Part shown: one piece after another, positions 4,874-10,762 of the stretch
Layout: every line of letters starts with the position of its first letter
Numbering within the stretch: position 1 is the stretch's first letter
Origin: Kordia sp964351775
GTDB lineage: Bacteria > Bacteroidota > Bacteroidia > Flavobacteriales > Flavobacteriaceae
DNA: 10,762 nucleotides
Assembly (NCBI GenBank): GCA_964351775.1
Contig: CAYGPQ010000124.1
Location: 1 to 10,762 of the forward strand
Direction of reading: 5' to 3'
The notes under the pieces: model-generated
Databases searched by the model: none
Told to the model about the DNA's origin: nothing
The model's input: the letters and a program-made list of their open reading frames with translations, nothing else
Translations under genes and position numbers: made by a program

Positions 4874-6073
4874 ATGGCGCAATCTTTATCACCTTTTACC
4901 AAACAACAATTACTTCCTCAAGAAGAAATGCTTGAGGTTTTAAAACATAAGCAAGAATTATTTATCGGAATTCCTAAAGAAACCTCGTATCAAGAGAAAC
5001 GGGTTTGTTTAACACCTGATGCGGTGGCAGCAATTATAGCACACGGACATCGTATTTTGATTGAAAGTTGCGCAGGAAAAGAAGCTAATTTTTCAGATAA
5101 AGAATACACCGAAGCTGGCGCAGAAATTACCAAGGATACACAAAAGGTATTCTCCTGCCCTATTATTTTAAAAGTAGAACCGCCAACTATTGAAGAACTT
5201 CAATTATTGAATCCGCAAACGATTTTAATTTCTGCTTTGCAAATAAAAACACGCTCTAAAAAATATTTTGAAACTTTAGCAAGCAAACGTGTTACCGCAC
5301 TTGCTTTTGAATATATTCGGGATGAAGATGGCACGTATCCCGCAGTACGCTCGTTGAGTGAAATTGCCGGAACCGCTTCCGTTCTCATTGCTGCCGAATT
5401 AATGGCAAATGTCAATAACGGAAACGGATTGATGCTCGGAAATATTAGCGGTGTTCCGCCAGCGGAAGTCGTTATTGTCGGCGCAGGAACCGTTGGAGAG
5501 TTTGCTTCGCGTTCCGCATTGGGATTGGGCGCAAACATCAAAATTTTCGACAATTCTATTATGAAACTCCGTCGCATTCAACGAAATTTAGGACAGCCAG
5601 TATATACCTCTACCGTTCAACCAAAAAATTTATTAAAAGCGTTAAAACGTTGTGATGTCTTAATTGGCGCGGTTCGAGGAAAAAACAGATCGCCAATATT
5701 AGTGACAGATAGTATGGTAAGTCACATGAAAAAAGGGGCCGTCATTATCGATGTCAGCATCGATATGGGCGGTTGTATTGAAACAAGTGAAATTACTTCA
5801 CATGACAAACCAACGTTTGAAAAACACGGTGTCATTCATTATTGTGTGCCAAATATTCCAGCTAGATATTCCAGAACTGCCTCAGTGTCAATTAGTAACA
5901 TGTTTACTCCATATTTACTAAAAATAGCGGATGATGGTGGATTAGAAAATTCGTTGCGTTTTGATAAAGGATTGAGAAATGGTTTGTACTTTTACCACGG
6001 AGTTTTGACCAATAAATCCGTAGCAGATTGGTTTGATCTTCCATATAGAGATATTAATTTATTAGTTTTTTAA
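4874..6073 (+). CDS. ald: Alanine dehydrogenase/transhydrogenase-family protein with altered active site
   Basis: The 399-residue protein belongs to the AlaDH/PNT family, whose alanine dehydrogenases interconvert L-alanine and pyruvate with NAD+. The N-terminal domain (about 30-165) has GIPKETSYQEKRVCLTP with R43, matching the substrate-binding Arg15 of the mycobacterial enzyme. The Rossmann domain (about 175-345) has GAGTVG (203-208) and SIDMGGCIETS, with D297 equivalent to catalytic Asp270. Aligned to M. tuberculosis Ald, however, Lys75 becomes E102 and catalytic His96 becomes Q123 (SALQIKT). Overall length and the GGC motif resemble Ald more than PntA. About 30 extra N-terminal residues precede the usual start, which I recall as normal in flavobacterial homologues. 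The NAD-binding fold is secure; alanine dehydrogenase activity is doubtful. It is probably cotranscribed with the gene 3 nt downstream. Confidence 0.85.
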   Translation: MAQSLSPFTKQQLLPQEEMLEVLKHKQELFIGIPKETSYQEKRVCLTPDAVAAIIAHGHRILIESCAGKEANFSDKEYTEAGAEITKDTQKVFSCPIILKVEPPTIEELQLLNPQTILISALQIKTRSKKYFETLASKRVTALAFEYIRDEDGTYPAVRSLSEIAGTASVLIAAELMANVNNGNGLMLGNISGVPPAEVVIVGAGTVGEFASRSALGLGANIKIFDNSIMKLRRIQRNLGQPVYTSTVQPKNLLKALKRCDVLIGAVRGKNRSPILVTDSMVSHMKKGAVIIDVSIDMGGCIETSEITSHDKPTFEKHGVIHYCVPNIPARYSRTASVSISNMFTPYLLKIADDGGLENSLRFDKGLRNGLYFYHGVLTNKSVADWFDLPYRDINLLVF

Positions 6074-6076
6074 AAT

Positions 6077-6460
6077 ATGAGCAGTCTTTTAAGACGTACA
6101 GGATTTTATTTAGGAGGATTTGCCATTGGTTTAGTTATTTTTGCTTTCCTCATTCGTGGACGTGGCGTGAAATGTGAGTTTGATTATTTTCCAAATGCGC
6201 GTACGTTAAAAAATATTCGCTTAAAAGAACGTCACTTTTCTCCCGAAATTCGCCAATTAATCGACAATAAAGAGATTGATACCGCCGAAATTTCAAACAT
6301 TCTTAACTATGGAGATGTTGATTTCTCCAGAAGTAAAACTAAAATTGGTTCTTGTAAATTATATATTATAGAAGGAACACTTCGTAATAAAGAAATTGAA
6401 CTTACCGTACACAACTGCGATAGTACTGCGATTATTCAGACCATCAAAAGGATTGATTAG
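6077..6460 (+). CDS. Membrane-anchored DUF4258-like protein
   Basis: This 127-residue protein has one N-terminal membrane anchor (about residues 8-27, after LLRR). A small soluble domain follows, with RHFSPEIRQLIDNKEI and an alternating strand pattern ending in a Cys-containing LTVHNCDSTAII. The order (KERHFS..., then NYGDVDF, then YIIEG and a final strand) resembles the DUF4258 fold, a small domain related to toxin-type nucleases, but I see no obvious catalytic set and would not call it a toxin. The positive N-terminus suggests that the domain lies outside the cytoplasm. It begins 3 nt after the ald-like stop, so the two are almost surely one operon and may be functionally linked. DUF assignment is from memory. 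Confidence 0.7.
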   Translation: MSSLLRRTGFYLGGFAIGLVIFAFLIRGRGVKCEFDYFPNARTLKNIRLKERHFSPEIRQLIDNKEIDTAEISNILNYGDVDFSRSKTKIGSCKLYIIEGTLRNKEIELTVHNCDSTAIIQTIKRID

Positions 6461-6470
6461 AAAAAGATAA

Positions 6471-6513
6471 TAGACCGCTTTGCTGTTAGACATTAGATCG
6501 CTTCGCTCTTAGA
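6471..6513. repeat. Pair of 20-nt imperfect direct repeats
   Basis: TAGACCGCTTTGCTGTTAGA (6471-6490) and TAGATCGCTTCGCTCTTAGA (6494-6513) match at 17 of 20 positions, separated by 3 nt. They lie just after the DUF4258-like gene in the convergent intergenic region. Role unknown. Confidence 0.6.
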
Positions 6514-6540
6514 ATGAGTATTTAGAAAATAATATAAAAT

Positions 6541-6691
6541 AGCATTCAGCATTTAAAATTTTCTTGGCTCTTGGCTCTTGGCTCTTGGCTCTTGGCTCTT
6601 GGCTCTTAAAAGAAATCCTTTTTATTCATAAAACAGCATTCCATTTAAAATTTAACACTGATAATTCAGCATTCAACATTTATAATTTAAC
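6541..6691. repeat. Three degenerate AGCATTC...CATTTA repeats
   Basis: Related AT-rich segments occur at 6541-6561, 6635-6656 and 6668-6691, each beginning AGCATTC, continuing to CATTTAAAA or CATTTATAA, with TTTAAC ending the last two. They flank the heptamer array and, with it, fill the space between two convergent genes. No gene is present here. Confidence 0.55.
6564..6605. repeat. Six perfect tandem TTGGCTC heptamers
   Basis: Six exact copies of the 7-bp unit TTGGCTC run head to tail, followed by TTAAAA. On the other strand the unit reads GAGCCAA. It lies about 100 nt from either convergent gene end. Such heptamer arrays change copy number by slippage and could serve as a strain marker; no protein or promoter depends on it visibly. 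Confidence 0.95.
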
Positions 6692-6697
6692 GCTGCA

Positions 6698-9544
6698 TTA
6701 TTGCTTTTTTAAATTTCCATAGATATCCAATTCAATGGCTTCACCTTTGCCAAACTTGTTGATTTCTTGTAGTTGTGTTTCTTTATCTCCAACCACTAAA
6801 TAAAATATATCTTCTTCTTGAATATGTGTTTTAATCATATCTTGAAAGTCATCTAAACTCATGTCTACCAATTCTTTTTGCTCTTTTTCAAGATAATCGA
6901 ACTCTTTATTATATTTGCTAATCTGTGTTAGTATTTGTAATTTATCGCTCAGTTCTTCAAAATCTTTTGCACTACTTTTTAAGATTTTATTCTTAGTAAT
7001 CGCGACTTCTTTTTCATTAAAATCTTCAGCATAATCACTAATTAGATTTTTTATAATTTTTAAAGAAGGTAATGTAGCATTTGCTCGAACACTGGTTTGT
7101 ACGACAAAAGGAGCTTTTTCTTCTAAATTTTGCAAGTACGAATAGGCACCATACGTATATCCTTTTTCTATGCGCAACGTTTGAAACAAGCGTCCGCTAG
7201 ATCCGCCACCAAGAATTTGATTGGTATAGTCCAAATTGTTATACATGGGATCTGATTTTGATAAAGCTAATTTTCCAGCATAAATCACAGATTGTTTTGC
7301 TCCTGGAAAATTTATAAAAAATAATTTTCCCGCTTTATCTTGCACTGGCAAACTGTACGAAGGAATTTGAACATCTTTAGCATTCCATTTTTTCCCTAAA
7401 TCACCTAACGATGCTAAAACATTCGCTTCCGAAACTGCTCCTGCGACATGAATATTGGCAACACTTGCCGATACATTCTCAGCATAAAACTGTTTTAAAT
7501 CATCTAAAGAAATATTTTTTATGGTTTCTGTAACTCCAATCGAAGGAATTCCTAAAATGTGATCGTTCCCATAAATTAATTTTCGAAAAGATTGATATGC
7601 TATGGTTCTCGGATTGGCTTCTCTTCCTTTTAAATTGGTCAATAATGAACTTTTAAGTCGCTCAAATTCAGCTTTATCCCAACGCGGATGCAACAGAATT
7701 TCTTCTAGTAGTTTGATGGTTTTATCAAAATTCTTTGCCAAACAGTTTCCAATGATAAACATGCCTTCATCGTCACTGCGAATATCGATAGTAGCGCCCA
7801 ACATTTCAATAGCTTCTTCTAATTCTGAAGACGTTTTATATTTTGTGCCTTCCATCATTAAATCTCCTAAAAGATTTGCCAATCCAGCTTTGTCTTTTGG
7901 ATCTAAGAAATGTCCGCCAGCAATCGAAATGGAAAAAGAAACTAAAGGAACTTCGTTGTTTTCAATTCCGTACACATCAATTCCGTTGGCTAACTTGCCC
8001 TTCCAGACTTCTGGTGATTTGAACAAGGGTAATTCTCCAAATTCAGGCTCAGAACGATCGTGCTTTGTAACTGTTTTTTTATATTGTGCCTCTGCTCCTT
8101 GCCCAACTTCTTCGTTCGCTTTTCCTTGCACTATTTTTTCTTGATATACCTCTGCTTTTATAGCATTTTCTATTACAAGATCCGTTTGTCCTTTTGGAAC
8201 AAATGAGGTCATGATGAATTTTTTATTTTTAATATATTTATTGTACACACGAATTACATCTTCCTTTGTTACTTTATTTGTCAGCGCAGCTTCTTTAATG
8301 ACGTGCGCAGGATCATTTGCGTATACATTTCCATTGGCTAACGCAAACGCTTTATTCATTACAGATTCGGTTCCGCTATACAACAGAACTTCTTGTTTTG
8401 CTTTGATACGAGCTAATTGTGCTTCGTCAAAATTGGCTTCAAAATTTTTCAGCCCTTCTTCAAGTGCCGCTTTTACGCTGTTCAAATTAGTTCCAGCATT
8501 CGCACGAACTCTAAATGTAAATTCTCCTGCCAATTCATTGCTTTCGTTGGATGAAGAAACCCGCGGTGCTAATTTTTCGGTAGCAACTATTTGTTTATAT
8601 AATGGTGATTTTTTGCTTCCGCTTAACATTTTACCCAAAACATCCAATGCGTATTGATCTTCATGAAACATTTCTACCGTTGGATATACCAAACGAAGCT
8701 CTGGAAGTTTTGCAAAATTATCTTCAAAGTATAATGATTTGGTTTCTGTTAAGGTTACTGGCATTGGTTTCAATTCAGCAACTTCATTTCCTCGTTTGAT
8801 TTCACCAAACCATTTTTTAACTGCTTTTTTAGTAGCTGCAATGTCTATATCTCCTGCAATGACTAAAGTGGCATTATTTGGACCGTAATAAGTATTATAA
8901 AATTCGGTTACATCTTCTAAAGTTGCGGCTTGTAAATCGGGAAGCGAACCAATAACTGTCCAATTGTACGGGTGCTCTTTAGGATATAAATTTGCACGAA
9001 TAATTTCGGAAGTAAAACCATACGCTACATTATCGTAATTCTGTCGCTTTTCATTTTTTACCACTTGTTTTTCACGCTCTAATGCTTCGGTAGTGACTGT
9101 ATTTATCATATACCCTAATCGATCAGAATCAATCCATAAGATTTTTTCAAAAGCATCTTTCGGCACTACTTCATAATAAATAGTTCCGTCGGACCAAGTT
9201 CCACCATTTCGACTTCCACCCCATTCTGGAATTACTTTTCTATTGGAACCTCTTGGCACATTTTCAGAATCATTAAACGCCATGTGTTCAAAAAAGTGCG
9301 CAAATCCTGTTTTTCCTGGTTTTTCTCTGTTAGAACCAACGTGCATTAATGTTGCAACCGCCACCATTGGATCCGAATGATCTTCATGCAGCACAACTTC
9401 AAGTCCATTGTCGAGCGTAAACTTTTCATATACTAAAGAAAAAGAGGATCTTTCTTCGATTGATTTTCCTTGTTTTTGCTTACATGAATATGTTACAATA
9501 AAAAATAATGCCAGAAACATTATTCTGTAGTTATTGGTTCTCAT
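6698..9544 (-). CDS. M16 family zinc peptidase, lipoprotein, two-half form
   Basis: The 948-residue product is a full pitrilysin-type chain. Residues 1-20 are a signal peptide with lipobox TYSC and Cys21 as lipid site, so it should be attached to a membrane facing the periplasm or surface. The first half carries the inverted zinc motif HFFEH (H83, E86, H87) and the third ligand, likely E165 in VVKNEKRQ. The second half (about 510-948) lacks HxxEH at the equivalent place (GLANLLGDLM, 554-563), as expected for the inactive half. It keeps the substrate-binding R..Y region, GRLFQTLRIEKGYTYG (784-799). M16 enzymes enclose and cut peptides; the substrate here is unknown. The start ATG gives a perfect signal peptide. 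It follows the proline dehydrogenase gene by 45 nt and may be cotranscribed. Confidence 0.93.
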   Translation of the reverse strand: MRTNNYRIMFLALFFIVTYSCKQKQGKSIEERSSFSLVYEKFTLDNGLEVVLHEDHSDPMVAVATLMHVGSNREKPGKTGFAHFFEHMAFNDSENVPRGSNRKVIPEWGGSRNGGTWSDGTIYYEVVPKDAFEKILWIDSDRLGYMINTVTTEALEREKQVVKNEKRQNYDNVAYGFTSEIIRANLYPKEHPYNWTVIGSLPDLQAATLEDVTEFYNTYYGPNNATLVIAGDIDIAATKKAVKKWFGEIKRGNEVAELKPMPVTLTETKSLYFEDNFAKLPELRLVYPTVEMFHEDQYALDVLGKMLSGSKKSPLYKQIVATEKLAPRVSSSNESNELAGEFTFRVRANAGTNLNSVKAALEEGLKNFEANFDEAQLARIKAKQEVLLYSGTESVMNKAFALANGNVYANDPAHVIKEAALTNKVTKEDVIRVYNKYIKNKKFIMTSFVPKGQTDLVIENAIKAEVYQEKIVQGKANEEVGQGAEAQYKKTVTKHDRSEPEFGELPLFKSPEVWKGKLANGIDVYGIENNEVPLVSFSISIAGGHFLDPKDKAGLANLLGDLMMEGTKYKTSSELEEAIEMLGATIDIRSDDEGMFIIGNCLAKNFDKTIKLLEEILLHPRWDKAEFERLKSSLLTNLKGREANPRTIAYQSFRKLIYGNDHILGIPSIGVTETIKNISLDDLKQFYAENVSASVANIHVAGAVSEANVLASLGDLGKKWNAKDVQIPSYSLPVQDKAGKLFFINFPGAKQSVIYAGKLALSKSDPMYNNLDYTNQILGGGSSGRLFQTLRIEKGYTYGAYSYLQNLEEKAPFVVQTSVRANATLPSLKIIKNLISDYAEDFNEKEVAITKNKILKSSAKDFEELSDKLQILTQISKYNKEFDYLEKEQKELVDMSLDDFQDMIKTHIQEEDIFYLVVGDKETQLQEINKFGKGEAIELDIYGNLKKQ

Positions 9545-9589
9545 ACGCGGATTCTTTAGGTTGGTTGGTTTTGTGATGAAAATTATGAT

Positions 9590-10756
9590 TTACAATTTCC
9601 TTCTTTTCTTTTCTTGTTTTAACAAACTCAATTCTCTTGAGGTTTGTCCTGCAACAGATGTGTTTTCTTCTGCTCTTCGTATCAAGTAAGGCATTACGTC
9701 TCTTACAGGTCCAAAAGGTAAATATTTTGCTACATTATATCCAACTTTTGCCAAATTAAAACTGATATGATCGCTCATTCCGTATAATTGACCAAACCAA
9801 ACACGTGAATCATTGTTTGCTATGTGTTTCGCTTTCATGATTTCGGCAACTTTATACGAACTTTCTTCATTATGTGTTCCTGCAAAAACGGCCATACAAT
9901 CTAAGTTTTCAAGCATGTAAGTAACTCCTGCATCAAAATTTTCATCGGTAGCTTGTTTTGATATACATATTGGGGAAGTATATCCTTGTACTTTTGCTCT
10001 GTTATTTTCTTTTTCCATATAGGCACCACGCACTAATTTCATTCCTATATGAAAACCTTGTGCTTTGGCATCTATGTGTAATTGTTTTAAATAATCCAAT
10101 CGATCCCAACGATACATTTGAAGTGTATTGTACACAATTGGTTTTTCTTTGTTATATTTTCGCATCATATCTGCAACAATTTCATCCGCAGCATCTTGCA
10201 TCCAACTTTCTTCGCCGTCAATTAACAGCGCAACGTCCATTTCGTGTGCTTTTTTACAAACTACATCAAAACGTTCCACTACACGATTCCATTCCGCTTG
10301 CTCATCAGTTGTCAAAGTTTCTTCATTCCCAACTTTTTCATACAAGTCTATTCTTCCAAATCCAGTAGGCTTAAATACCGCAAAAGGAATGGCGTCTTTT
10401 TCTTTTACAAAGCGTAAGATTTTCAAAATTTTCTCTAAAGTAGCATCAAACTGAGCTTCTTCCTCTTTTCCTTCGACGGAATAGTCTAATACACTACAAA
10501 CCCCTTTTTCAAACATTTTATCCACTACAGGAATACATTCTTCTTCTGAAGTTCCTCCACAAAAATGATCAAAAACAGTCGCTCTAATTAAGCTTTCTAC
10601 GGGTAAATGCGCTTTTATGGCGAAGTTTGTAACGGCAGTTCCAATACGAACTAATGGTTGATTGGCAATGAGCTTGAATAATAAATTAGCTCTTTGAAGT
10701 TGAGAATCGGTTTTTAAAGCAAAAGCATTCTCAGTATTATTAAAAATAGGATCCAT
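9590..10756 (-). CDS. Proline dehydrogenase (monofunctional, FAD-dependent)
   Basis: The 388-residue enzyme oxidises L-proline to pyrroline-5-carboxylate, passing electrons through FAD to the quinone pool. Motifs of the PRODH (beta-alpha)8 barrel are in order: LLIDGEESWM (178-186), YNTLQMYRWD (209-218), GMKLVRGAYMEKE (238-250), FAGTHNEES (291-299), VWFGQLYGMSD (319-329) and the substrate-binding YLIRRAEEN with R360-R361 (357-365). No P5C dehydrogenase or DNA-binding domain is attached, so it is the short type usual in Bacteroidota. The start ATG lies 6 nt from the window edge; the protein looks complete but its promoter is outside. The basic C-terminus (QEKKRRKL) is probably a flexible tail. 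Confidence 0.95.
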   Translation of the reverse strand: MDPIFNNTENAFALKTDSQLQRANLLFKLIANQPLVRIGTAVTNFAIKAHLPVESLIRATVFDHFCGGTSEEECIPVVDKMFEKGVCSVLDYSVEGKEEEAQFDATLEKILKILRFVKEKDAIPFAVFKPTGFGRIDLYEKVGNEETLTTDEQAEWNRVVERFDVVCKKAHEMDVALLIDGEESWMQDAADEIVADMMRKYNKEKPIVYNTLQMYRWDRLDYLKQLHIDAKAQGFHIGMKLVRGAYMEKENNRAKVQGYTSPICISKQATDENFDAGVTYMLENLDCMAVFAGTHNEESSYKVAEIMKAKHIANNDSRVWFGQLYGMSDHISFNLAKVGYNVAKYLPFGPVRDVMPYLIRRAEENTSVAGQTSRELSLLKQEKKRRKL

Positions 10757-10762
10757 TTATAA

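Noticed and set aside
5200..5581. Open frames on the - strand within the ald-like gene
   Set aside because: Antisense shadows of a conserved coding sequence.
6077..6460. Toxin of a toxin-antitoxin pair
   Set aside because: The fold resembles toxin-related small domains, but it is membrane-anchored, lacks a clear catalytic set and has no antitoxin partner beside it.
6471..6605. CRISPR array
   Set aside because: The heptamers have no spacers and the 20-nt repeats occur only twice, 3 nt apart; no cas gene is present.
7602..8799. Open frames on the + strand within the M16 peptidase gene
   Set aside because: They are antisense shadows of a long gene with full peptidase motifs and show no recognisable domain.
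9958..10454. Open frames on the + strand within the proline dehydrogenase gene
   Set aside because: Antisense to a well-conserved enzyme gene; low-complexity hydrophobic translations without family features.

Overview
The window looks like a piece of a marine Flavobacteriaceae chromosome (Bacteroidota; Kordia-like is my guess). DNA is AT-rich, promoters show the Bacteroidota -7 motif TAnnTTTG, the gliding/type IX secretion regulator PorX is present, and flavobacterial-type lipoproteins and intergenic palindromes are common. A run of 10 N at 3865-3874 shows that this comes from a draft scaffold.

Layout. On the + strand: porX (135-1682), tsaE (1776-2183), then three tandem copies of a two-gene cassette (2396-4617), a 195-bp nested palindromic element (4616-4810), an alanine dehydrogenase-like gene (4874-6073) and a small DUF4258-like membrane-anchored protein (6077-6460). 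A repeat-rich convergent intergenic region (6461-6697) follows, with six perfect TTGGCTC repeats. On the - strand: proline dehydrogenase (10756-9590), followed 45 nt later by a large two-half M16 zinc peptidase lipoprotein (9544-6698). Both - strand genes are complete.

The unusual part is the triplicated cassette. Each copy has its own promoter, a 49-50 residue lipoprotein (lipobox VSC, then an acidic NPDSIADEDNPY segment) and a four-helix inner-membrane protein in the +1 frame. The two reading frames overlap or abut. In copies 1 and 3 there is no ATG, GTG or TTG for the membrane protein between the conserved lipoprotein core and its first helix. Its translation must therefore begin inside the lipoprotein gene or use an unusual mechanism. 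The promoter, leader and lipoprotein core are nearly identical in copies 2 and 3, while the membrane proteins have diverged to about 60 percent identity. Palindromes separate the copies, and the N gap sits beside one of them, so the true copy number could be higher.

The rest is largely housekeeping. PorX is the cytoplasmic response regulator/PglZ protein of type IX secretion control. TsaE serves tRNA t6A synthesis. The Ald-like protein lacks two residues needed for pyruvate chemistry in characterised alanine dehydrogenases, so its reaction is uncertain. From memory, porX-tsaE-ald-DUF4258 is a common flavobacterial order; if so, the cassettes are an insertion between tsaE and ald. No RNA gene, CRISPR array or transposase gene was seen.
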